NCBI GenBank assembly: GCA_001820095.1
Contig: MHOO01000011.1
Location: forward strand, 65,958-101,667
Source: Candidatus Staskawiczbacteria bacterium RIFCSPHIGHO2_01_FULL_39_25
Lineage (GTDB): Bacteria > Patescibacteriota > Minisyncoccia > Minisyncoccales > Staskawiczbacteraceae
DNA: 35,710 bases
Direction: 5' to 3'
Positions 14,601 through 20,286 of this stretch are shown one piece after another. Every line of letters starts with the position of its first letter. The stretch's first letter is position 1. Both the position numbers and the translations under genes were made by a program. Below the pieces are notes generated by a model. That model had not been told where the DNA came from. It did no database searches and saw only the letters and a program-made list of their open reading frames with translations.

Positions 14601-15268
14601 TATTTACCCATAGCTTGAATTACTTCAGAAAGTTTTCTTTGCATTAATACCCTTGATACAAATAAATTTGCATTAGCAAATAGCATGTTTTTATTTAGAA
14701 CTTCTAAGGTATCAATATGGGAAAGGTCTTTTTCAGACGTAGTTATATCGGTCGGCAAGGGGATAAAGTCAGTCTTTTCTACCTCTTTGGTTGGCATAAG
14801 CGTTAATTTGCCTTTTCTAAGTACCCAAAAATTATGGTCACCGGTAACTGTTATTTCCCGGCCACAGGTTGTTTTTACTTCGTAAAGATTCTTAGGAGAA
14901 GTATGACGGACTAATTGCGTAACAGCTTTCCACTCAGTCTGCTTATTTTTAGGATTAAGAGAAATTGTTTCTATATACTTTTCTTTTTTAATTGAGTCGG
15001 TAAAAATTATTTCACTATCTTCTATTACCCTAATTTTATCAGGGTATTTTTGGAATAATTCATCAACAAACCTACCAATGGGATTACATGTGGTTTTCCC
15101 ATTTAATTTCACTACTACTGGTGTCTCTGGTGTTATGCTTTTACCACTTCCCGTAACACCTAAAAGAACCTGGTCCCTGATGCCAGATGTAAGGTTTTTT
15201 ACGAGTTGCTTGATAGCGTGCGGTTGATCTCCGGTTGGCTTGAACTTGGTATTTAACTTAAATTCCAT
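11648..15268 (-). CDS. uvrB: UvrB excinuclease subunit, interrupted in frame by an intein
   Basis: The precursor is 1206 aa. Removing residues 44-599 leaves a 650-residue UvrB of normal length. The extein shows '[11 protein letters not shown]', Walker A 'GVTGSGK/TFTMANV' split by the intein, '[15 protein letters not shown]', the Tyr-rich beta-hairpin '[22 protein letters not shown]', 'DESHIS', 'RPTGLLEP', '[29 protein letters not shown]', '[10 protein letters not shown]' and the C-terminal UVR motif ('[16 protein letters not shown]'). UvrB loads at damage with UvrA and recruits UvrC. A short repeat-encoded insert ('[11 protein letters not shown]') lies in the middle. The ATG at 15268 is divergent from ruvA, 12 bases away, with TATCAT upstream on the minus strand. 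Splicing must occur for activity, because the intein breaks the ATP-binding loop. Confidence 0.95.
   Translation of the reverse strand: [1206 protein letters not shown]
12883..12917 (-). repeat. In-frame simple repeat inside uvrB
   Basis: Tandem GAATTNTGAATT units encode '[10 protein letters not shown]' in the UvrB extein, another member of the short AT-rich tracts found inside genes of this window. Confidence 0.8.
13472..15139 (-). mobile_element. Intein with LAGLIDADG homing endonuclease and an inserted HTH domain (in UvrB)
   Basis: The 556-residue element begins Ser1 ('[10 protein letters not shown]', block A) and ends '[12 protein letters not shown]' followed by Thr+1 of the extein, i.e. 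a Ser-type, class 1 intein with terminal His-Asn. Block B is 'VTGDHNFWV' (precursor residues 141-149, T..H present). Two LAGLIDADG motifs are visible: '[11 protein letters not shown]' (288-298) and '[11 protein letters not shown]' (379-389), with the acidic residues retained. Between the endonuclease and the C-terminal splicing block lies '[19 protein letters not shown]...' (489-535), an XRE/Cro-type helix-turn-helix pattern. Insertion is exactly between Lys and Thr of the UvrB P-loop. All visible catalytic residues look intact, so both splicing and homing are likely functional. Confidence 0.92.
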
Positions 15269-15274
15269 TATAAT
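15246..15274 (+). promoter_or_regulatory. ruvA leaderless promoter
   Basis: TTGGTA (15246-15251), 17 bases, TATAAT (15269-15274), then 6 bases to the ATG at 15281. The expected start of transcription falls on or beside the A of the ATG. The -10 abuts the uvrB start codon on the other strand. Confidence 0.65.
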
Positions 15275-15280
15275 TGCTTA

Positions 15281-15850
15281 ATGATAACATTTTTAGCTGG
15301 GAAAATCCTTCTAAAAAAGGACAAGTTCATTATTCTTGAAGTGGCCGGCATCGGCTACAAAGTTTTTTTGTCCCGCCAAACCTTATTAAAATTACCAGAA
15401 ATTAGCAATGATATCAAATTATTTTGTTTTCAAAATGTGAAAGAAGACGCCTTGGATTTATATGGGTTTTTAACCTATGATGAACTGGATTTTTTTGAGG
15501 TATTAATGGATATCCGCGGCGTGGGGCCAAAGTCAGCTTTGGATATTGCTGCCCTGGGGTCTCTGGAAAAAATTAAAGACAGGATTTTAGCCCAAGATGA
15601 AAAAATATTTGAAGGCATTCCGGGCATTGGCGCAAAAAAGGCCATGACGATTATTTTAGAGCTTACGGGAAAGATTAAATTATTGAGTGGGGCAAAATCA
15701 AAGGGATCAACTGATTCAGCCGAGGACGCATTGGTCCAGCTTGGTTTTTCTAGGCAGCAGGCAAAAGAGGCATTGCGGCATGTTTCAGCTACGGTGAAAA
15801 GTCCAGAAGAAAGAGTGGAAATTGCTTTAAAGAGCTTAGGAAAAAATTAG
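15281..15850 (+). CDS. ruvA: Holliday junction DNA-binding protein RuvA
   Basis: A 189-residue RuvA, the tetramer that grips Holliday junctions and loads RuvB. The N terminus 'MITFLAGKILLKKDKFIILEVAGIGYKVF' forms the OB fold; two helix-hairpin-helix motifs follow ('LMDIRGVGPKSALDIAAL' and 'FEGIPGIGAKKAMTIILELTGKI'); and the C-terminal RuvB-contact domain is 'DSAEDALVQLGFSRQQAKEAL'. It is separated from ruvB, whereas ruvA-ruvB are adjacent in many bacteria. It is transcribed divergently from uvrB, so two repair genes share one control region. Confidence 0.95.
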   Translation: MITFLAGKILLKKDKFIILEVAGIGYKVFLSRQTLLKLPEISNDIKLFCFQNVKEDALDLYGFLTYDELDFFEVLMDIRGVGPKSALDIAALGSLEKIKDRILAQDEKIFEGIPGIGAKKAMTIILELTGKIKLLSGAKSKGSTDSAEDALVQLGFSRQQAKEALRHVSATVKSPEERVEIALKSLGKN

Positions 15851-15868
15851 CTGTTTTTTAAATTTCTG

Positions 15869-15877
15869 TGTTATATT
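15869..15877 (+). promoter_or_regulatory. Extended -10 promoter of the 15911 gene
   Basis: TGTTATATT (15869-15877) is a TGn extended -10 without a good -35. It is followed by a leader ending in SD GGAGG (15901-15905), 5 bases before the ATG. Confidence 0.55.
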
Positions 15878-15910
15878 GATCCAACCAGCACTTTTACAAC
15901 GGAGGCTAGC

Positions 15911-16414
15911 ATGAGAGCTAGAGAAATACCCAAGATATTATTTAGTAAAATCATAAGAAAGGCGAAATGCAATGTCTACAAATTTACCTATTCAGAAGAT
16001 GAGGCATACTATGTGATTTTTTCTAAAAAAGCGCAAGCTGCAATCGGCTATACGGAAAATAAATCTAAAAAAGGGGTTTTTTCTTTCTTAAATGTATGGA
16101 GCCTTGAATTAGGAGATAATTTTCATGTAAATGATTTTTGGAATACTATTTTTAAACTACCCGATTTCCAAATTTTTGCAGGGCCAATTCCTACGGCACA
16201 GTGGCAATCTGGCCAAGGGAATAGCTTGGTGGAAAACATTGTGGCAAGCTATCCTGATTATACCAATGGATTTTTGATTGACAATCCATTTTTTTCTCTG
16301 ATTACTTCCATTGCTAAATCTGCTTACCAGTTGGTCCATTTAAAACGGCCTAAAAAATTAAGCTACTGGGAAGCATTCCTAGACCCTACGGCTGACTACT
16401 CAAAACCGCCCTAA
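15911..16414 (+). CDS. Unknown protein with strong SD
   Basis: A 167-residue protein that I do not recognise. It starts with a basic segment 'MRAREIPKILFSKIIRKAK', then mixed alpha/beta sequence with aromatic-rich stretches ('FSFLNVWSLELGDNFHVNDFWNTIF') and a C terminus 'SYWEAFLDPTADYSKPP'. There is no transmembrane segment and no cysteine pattern beyond one Cys. It is a single-gene unit with an extended -10, an SD and a terminator whose stem includes the last codons and stop. It belongs with 6095-6718 as an SD-led gene of unknown role between housekeeping genes. Confidence 0.75.
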   Translation: MRAREIPKILFSKIIRKAKCNVYKFTYSEDEAYYVIFSKKAQAAIGYTENKSKKGVFSFLNVWSLELGDNFHVNDFWNTIFKLPDFQIFAGPIPTAQWQSGQGNSLVENIVASYPDYTNGFLIDNPFFSLITSIAKSAYQLVHLKRPKKLSYWEAFLDPTADYSKPP

Positions 16415-16431
16415 AAAGCGGTTCTTTTTTT
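16404..16431 (+). terminator. Terminator overlapping the stop of the 15911 gene
   Basis: AACCGC / GCGGTT with an 8-base loop, then CTTTTTTTT. The TAA stop lies in the loop, so the hairpin forms within the end of the coding region. Confidence 0.8.
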
Positions 16432-16461
16432 TATGAAGACTTTATGCTAGATTAAAAAGCA

Positions 16462-17694
16462 ATGGGAATCAAAAAAATAATTAAAAATTTACTACCCGGG
16501 TTTTTATTGGGTTTTTATTACTATACCATAGCGCTTCTTGGCGCAGTCATTTTTTTGTTTCCTTCGCGTAAATTAATCGTCATTGGAGTTACTGGCACCA
16601 GCGGAAAATCTACCACCGTGGATTTTACGGCTAGAATCTTAGAAGAGGCAGGCCGAAAAACTGCTTCAATGTCTTCGGTAAGGTTTAAAATTGCAGAGAA
16701 AGAATGGAAAAATGAATTAAAAATGACGATGCCCGGCCGTTTTACCATTCAGAAATTTTTACGGCAGGCGGCAAATCAAGGCTGCAAATACGCAGTTTTA
16801 GAAGTTACATCAGAAGGCATAAAACAATTCCGCCACAAGTTCATCAATTTTGATGTCGCAGTTTTTACTAATTTAAGCCCCGAACATATTGAATCGCATG
16901 GAGGTTTCGAAAATTACCGGAGTGAAAAATTAAAATTATTTCAGGCAGCAAAAAATATCCATGTTATAAATATTGACGATGAAAACGCGAGATACTTTTT
17001 AGATATTCCCGCAAAAAAAGTAATTACATTTGGGATAGAAAAAGGAGATTTTAATTTGAAGAATACAAATTTTCATTTGAATTTATTGGGAGATTTTAAT
17101 AATTATAATGCGTTGGCGGCGATTGCCGTGGCAGATGCTTATGGTATTTCTCTGGATACATGCAAAAAAGCTTTAGAAAAAGTGGAAGGAATCCCCGGTA
17201 GAATGGAAATTGTTGCAAAAAATCCCTTGGTGGTGGTTGACTACGCACATACACCCGTCCAGCTTGAAGGCGTTTATAAAACGCTTTCAAGCTGGACGGG
17301 AAATTCGAAATCCAAAGCACGAAATCCGAAATTAATTTGTGTATTGGGCTCTTGCGGAGGGGGGAGAGACAAGTGGAAACGGCCGGTATTGGGAAAAATT
17401 GCCGAACAATATTGCAACCAAATAATTATTACCAATGAAGACCCGTATGACGAAGACCCTCTGGAAATTATGGAGCAAGTGGCAAGCGGCGTTACAAATC
17501 ATGAGCATCATATTGTTATAGATAGAAAAGAAGCCATAAAAAAAGCCTTAGAGCTTGCAAAACCCGAGGATACCGTGATTATTACCGGCAAGGGATCTGA
17601 ACCTTTAATGTGCCTTGAAAATGGCAAAAAGATTCCCTGGAGTGATAAAAAGACAGTAGGAGAATTAATAGGATCTCAAAAAGTTGATTTTTAA
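16462..17694 (+). CDS. Membrane-anchored Mur ligase (MurE-like)
   Basis: ATP-dependent amide ligase of the Mur family, 410 aa. A hydrophobic helix (about residues 12-35) replaces the UDP-sugar-binding N-terminal domain of normal MurE. The ATPase core follows: P-loop 'GVTGTSGKST', 'VLEVTSEGI', 'FTNLSPEHIESH', 'LLGDFNNYNALAA', then the C-terminal domain 'VVVDYAHTPVQLE', 'LGSCGGGRDKWKRP', 'TNEDPYDEDP' and 'GKGSE'. The position of the MurE DNPR meso-DAP-recognition motif reads EDPYDEDP, so a different amino acid or acceptor is likely. A simple-repeat insert ('GNSKSKARNPKL') expands the loop before 'ICVLGSCGGG'. The promoter looks like an extended -10 TGCTAGATT ending 8 bases before the ATG. Lipid-linked or capsule-like substrates are possible; this is inference. 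Confidence 0.8.
   Translation: MGIKKIIKNLLPGFLLGFYYYTIALLGAVIFLFPSRKLIVIGVTGTSGKSTTVDFTARILEEAGRKTASMSSVRFKIAEKEWKNELKMTMPGRFTIQKFLRQAANQGCKYAVLEVTSEGIKQFRHKFINFDVAVFTNLSPEHIESHGGFENYRSEKLKLFQAAKNIHVINIDDENARYFLDIPAKKVITFGIEKGDFNLKNTNFHLNLLGDFNNYNALAAIAVADAYGISLDTCKKALEKVEGIPGRMEIVAKNPLVVVDYAHTPVQLEGVYKTLSSWTGNSKSKARNPKLICVLGSCGGGRDKWKRPVLGKIAEQYCNQIIITNEDPYDEDPLEIMEQVASGVTNHEHHIVIDRKEAIKKALELAKPEDTVIITGKGSEPLMCLENGKKIPWSDKKTVGELIGSQKVDF
17300..17337 (+). repeat. In-frame simple repeat inside the Mur ligase
   Basis: GAAATTCGAAATCC...GAAATCCGAAATT units encode a Ser/Lys/Arg/Asn loop between the C-terminal domain strands. Confidence 0.75.
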
Positions 17695-17734
17695 GAGGTT
17701 TTAGGTTAAAGTGTAAGAAGCATAGAAATGCCTG

Positions 17735-17790
17735 CCCGGTTAAATAGCGCCTCTGGCGCTAATTTTGCTGGGCAAAATTATTTAACTGGG
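17735..17790 (+). promoter_or_regulatory. Three-way-junction RNA element upstream of small basic ORFs
   Basis: A closing stem CCCGGTTAAAT / ATTTAACTGGG (one G-T pair) encloses two perfect hairpins, AGCGCC-TCT-GGCGCT and ATTTTGC-TGG-GCAAAAT. The 56-base element ends 21 bases before the ATG of the 17812 ORF. It has no T-run directly after it, so it is less like a terminator and more like a 5'-UTR structure, for instance a protein-autoregulation site. The function is inferred from position only. Confidence 0.5.
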
Positions 17791-17811
17791 TGAACTTTTT
17801 GTGTTGAAGAA

Positions 17812-18066
17812 ATGTCTAAAAACAATCAAATAAGAAAATCTGATAAGAAGTTTATAAGACTTGAAAAAGCCCGCATCCGCAGGCAGATTTTAGATAGTAA
17901 AAAACAGCAAGAATTAATCACGAATCTTTATAAAAGATTTTTAGTTCAACCAGAAATAGCCGCCATTGAAACGGCGGTACAAAAAATTTCAGAGCCAAAG
18001 GTTTTATCTGCAAAAGTAAAAACCACAAAATCAAAAGTAAAAAAATCTGCAGTAAAAGTAAAATAA
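17812..18066 (+). CDS. Small basic protein, unknown
   Basis: 84 residues, very rich in Lys, with no hydrophobic core segment. 'RIRRQILDSKKQQELITNLYKRFL' is helical; a middle 'QPEIAAIETAVQKI' follows, then a Lys/Val/Ser-repeat tail ('KTTKSKVKKSAVKVK') like nucleic-acid-binding tails. It could bind rRNA or DNA. It is preceded by the three-way-junction RNA and followed after one base by another tiny basic ORF, suggesting a co-translated pair. I recognise no family. Confidence 0.65.
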   Translation: MSKNNQIRKSDKKFIRLEKARIRRQILDSKKQQELITNLYKRFLVQPEIAAIETAVQKISEPKVLSAKVKTTKSKVKKSAVKVK

Positions 18067-18067
18067 T

Positions 18068-18157
18068 ATGAAACGCAATAGCACAAGGCATAACGCCAGG
18101 ATAAATAAACGCTGGAGGAAAAGCAGGAGTAAAAAATACAACACTATCAAAGCATGA
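18068..18157 (+). CDS. 29-residue extremely basic micro-protein
   Basis: Not in the ORF track because it is too short. The ATG lies one base after the preceding stop. The reading frame MKRNSTRHNARINKRWRKSR... ends at a TGA that overlaps the next ATG (ATGA), a classic translational-coupling arrangement. More than a third of its residues are Lys or Arg, comparable with the tiny ribosomal proteins (bTHX, bS22, bL36 size class), but I see no diagnostic motif of any of them. It lies between the 84-aa basic ORF and the NIF3-like gene. That it is translated is inferred from the tight spacing and composition. Confidence 0.5.
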   Translation: MKRNSTRHNARINKRWRKSRSKKYNTIKA

Positions 18158-19098
18158 GGGTAATAGATATCCAAAATTTATCCATTAAAATGGGGATGGA
18201 ATCGGATTTCCGCGGAAGAGAAGGAGTCCAAAAGCTTTTAGATAGTAAAAAATCAAAATTCCAAAAACTTTCATTAAAAGAACAAGAGGAATTTGATAAA
18301 GAGGCCTTAGAAAACCCCTATTTAGATTCGGGAGTGTATAATGTTTCTGACGACAAAGAAATAAAAAAAGTGTTAGTGGGAATTGATATCGGCCCGGAGG
18401 AAATTTTATTGGCTAAGCAATTAGGCAATATAGATTTAGTTATTGGCCACCATCCGATAGGTAAAGGGTTGGCGCAATTGGCCGATGTCATGGACTTGCA
18501 GTGCGATGTGTTGCACCAATATGGCGTGCCCATTAATATTGCAGAAGGGTTAATGCGAATACGCATTTCTGAAGTTGCCAGGGGTGTAAATGCCATTAAT
18601 CATCAGCGTACCGTAGATACGGCGCGGATTCTCGGAGTCAACCTAATGAATTCGCATACGCCGACTGACAATCTAGCTGCCAGATTTTTAAAAAACCATA
18701 TTGAGCAAAAAAAGCCCGAAAGAGTGGGAGAAATTATAGACGCCTTAAAAGAGCTTCCGGAATATAAAGAAGCGATGAAAATAGGAGTCGGCCCTAAAAT
18801 TTTTGTTGGTTCACCAGAAAATAGAACCGGCAAGATTGCCGTTTCTGAAATTACCGGCGGTACGGAAGGCTCTCCAAAACTGTATGAAAAAATGGCGCAA
18901 GCGGGCATTGGAACCGTTATCGCCATGCACACGTCAGAAGAGCACCGGAAAGAAGCCGAAGCGGCCCACATTAATATTGTAATTGCGGGACACATGTCTT
19001 CTGATTCTTTGGGGGTTAATTTGTTTATTGATGAACTTCAAAAGCAGGGAATTGAAATTATGCCTTGCTCGGGATTTACCAGGGTTTCAAGGGCATAG
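18154..19098 (+). CDS. NIF3-like metal-binding protein
   Basis: A 314-residue protein with NIF3/YbgI family features: 'VLVGIDIGPEEILLAKQLGNIDLVIGHHPIGKG' (the metal-binding HH after the first beta-alpha unit), 'MNSHTPTDNLAARFL' (second metal site, T/SxxDxa) and near the C terminus 'VIAMHTSEEHRKEA' with 'IVIAGHMSSDSLGVNL' (GH..SD..G metal ligands). NIF3 proteins form toroidal hexamers with a dinuclear metal centre; their biochemical role is disputed (GTP cyclohydrolase-like fold, often noted as GTP cyclohydrolase 1 type 2). The N-terminal ~75 residues are longer than in YbgI. It is translationally coupled to the micro-ORF (ATGA overlap) and followed by a strong terminator. Confidence 0.8.
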   Translation: MRVIDIQNLSIKMGMESDFRGREGVQKLLDSKKSKFQKLSLKEQEEFDKEALENPYLDSGVYNVSDDKEIKKVLVGIDIGPEEILLAKQLGNIDLVIGHHPIGKGLAQLADVMDLQCDVLHQYGVPINIAEGLMRIRISEVARGVNAINHQRTVDTARILGVNLMNSHTPTDNLAARFLKNHIEQKKPERVGEIIDALKELPEYKEAMKIGVGPKIFVGSPENRTGKIAVSEITGGTEGSPKLYEKMAQAGIGTVIAMHTSEEHRKEAEAAHINIVIAGHMSSDSLGVNLFIDELQKQGIEIMPCSGFTRVSRA

Positions 19099-19103
19099 CA
19101 AAT

Positions 19104-19125
19104 AAGGCGGCGAAAGCCGCTTTTT
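19104..19125 (+). terminator. Terminator after the NIF3-like gene
   Basis: GCGGC-GAAA-GCCGC with a GNRA tetraloop, then TTTTT. Confidence 0.9.
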
Positions 19126-19127
19126 GG

Positions 19128-19156
19128 TTGCGCAACAGCAGGATTTGTGGTAATTT
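19128..19156 (+). promoter_or_regulatory. Probable promoter of the DHOD gene
   Basis: TTGCGC (19128-19133), 17 bases, TAATTT (19151-19156). A leader hairpin TTAAGG/CCTTAA follows, then SD AAGGAG (19181-19186), 7 bases before the ATG at 19194. The match to consensus is modest. Confidence 0.4.
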
Positions 19157-19193
19157 AAGGCAGGAAAAGAACCTTAACAAAAGGAGTATTGCG

Positions 19194-20138
19194 ATGATTC
19201 TCCGTGGAATTGATTTTGGAGATGTCTGGGGCGCTTCCGGTGTCCAGGGTTTCTTTGGGGAGGGGTATTGGTTCCACAAACTGCCATTTTTATGGCCGGA
19301 TTTTACTGGCATGACTTTTGTTTCAAAAACAGCGACTCTTTTCCCCAGGAAAGGCAATATGTCGCTGAATAAGTATTATAGGCCTAAGAAATTTTTCCCC
19401 TCTTGCGTGAAAGTAAAGTTTTTCAAGGGCTTGATGCTTAATTCGGTTGGCTTGAGCAATCCGGGCATTGATGCGTTGCTTGAAGAAGGAATATGGCAAA
19501 AACGCAAAGAGCCTTTTATTATTTCCGTTGCTTCGGTGGAAGATAGCCAGGAAAAACGCTTGGAAGAGCTGCGGGCAATAGTACGGGCTATCAAAATTTA
19601 TAAAAAGCAATTCTTAGCGCCATTTGGCTTGCAGATTAATCTTTCCTGCCCTAATACTGGGCACGCTCCCCAAGAGCTTATCGGCGAATCTGAAAAGGTA
19701 CTGGATATTGCTAAGGCATTGGATGTTCCCCTTATTCCAAAATACAGCATTGCATCAGCTCCGATTAGGGCGATCATGGAACTCAACGACAATGTATTTT
19801 GCGACGCGATCTGCGTATCAAATACCCTGCCATTTGGTTGGCGGGGGCTTGATTGGAAAAAAGTGTGGGGATCAGATATTTCAAGCCTTGCAGACCTTGG
19901 CGGAGGGGGATTATCAGGGAAAGAGCTGTGTCCTTTGGTGTGCCAATGGATTCGCGATCTTAAAAGAATCGGATTCAGAAAGCCCATCAATGGGGGCGGA
20001 GGGATTTTTTCCTCTGATGACGTGGTACGATACCTTGATGCGGGAGCCGCATCAATCTTTCTGGGATCAGTTGCAACATTGCGTCCATGGAAAGTGAAAG
20101 GAATCATCAAATACGCAAACAACTTGCAATGGAATTAA
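19194..20138 (+). CDS. Dihydroorotate dehydrogenase family protein
   Basis: FMN-binding TIM-barrel enzyme of the dihydroorotate dehydrogenase family (dihydroorotate to orotate in pyrimidine synthesis). Motifs: 'LQINLSCPNTGHAP', with Cys at the place of the class 1 catalytic base; 'PLIPKYSI'; 'AICVSNTLPFG' (FMN-contact SNT); and the phosphate-binding end 'INGGGGIFSSDDVVRYLDAGAASIFLGS'. I use the ATG at 19194 (314 aa) because it has an SD and because the track start lies inside the previous gene and terminator. It has its own promoter and a terminator. No other pyrimidine gene is in the window, so its true substrate in this organism (salvage, partial pathway) is open. Confidence 0.85.
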   Translation: MILRGIDFGDVWGASGVQGFFGEGYWFHKLPFLWPDFTGMTFVSKTATLFPRKGNMSLNKYYRPKKFFPSCVKVKFFKGLMLNSVGLSNPGIDALLEEGIWQKRKEPFIISVASVEDSQEKRLEELRAIVRAIKIYKKQFLAPFGLQINLSCPNTGHAPQELIGESEKVLDIAKALDVPLIPKYSIASAPIRAIMELNDNVFCDAICVSNTLPFGWRGLDWKKVWGSDISSLADLGGGGLSGKELCPLVCQWIRDLKRIGFRKPINGGGGIFSSDDVVRYLDAGAASIFLGSVATLRPWKVKGIIKYANNLQWN

Positions 20139-20146
20139 CTAGTCAT

Positions 20147-20172
20147 GTCGTCACTCTGTGGCGACTTTTTTA
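20147..20172 (+). terminator. Terminator after the DHOD gene
   Basis: GTCGTCAC-TCT-GTGGCGAC, an 8-base stem with one G-T pair, followed by TTTTTT. Confidence 0.88.
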
Positions 20173-20253
20173 TGAACCACGAATATTTATAAGATGAATA
20201 ACCTGTGAATTAAGAGTTGATTTTGATGTTGATAAAAATAACAAGAATTATGA

Positions 20254-20281
20254 TTGACATTTGTTCTTGAGAGATTACAAT
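20254..20281 (+). promoter_or_regulatory. Promoter of second candidate structured RNA
   Basis: TTGACA (20254-20259), 16 bases, TACAAT (20276-20281). The predicted start falls at about 20287, where a self-complementary transcript begins. Confidence 0.6.
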
Positions 20282-20286
20282 GTAAA

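Noticed and set aside
11648-15268. uvrB as a pseudogene broken by an insertion
   Set aside because: The insert is in frame, has all intein splicing blocks, and the joined exteins restore an uninterrupted UvrB including Walker A.
17735-17790. tRNA gene
   Set aside because: Only 56 bases with two hairpins; no anticodon arm, TTC T-loop or acceptor pattern.
19065-19193. 43-residue N-terminal extension of the DHOD protein in the ORF track
   Set aside because: It would start inside the NIF3-like gene and cross its terminator; the ATG at 19194 has an SD.
19598-20122. 174-aa antisense ORF opposite DHOD
   Set aside because: It is a shadow frame of a conserved enzyme with no own promoter, SD or domain.
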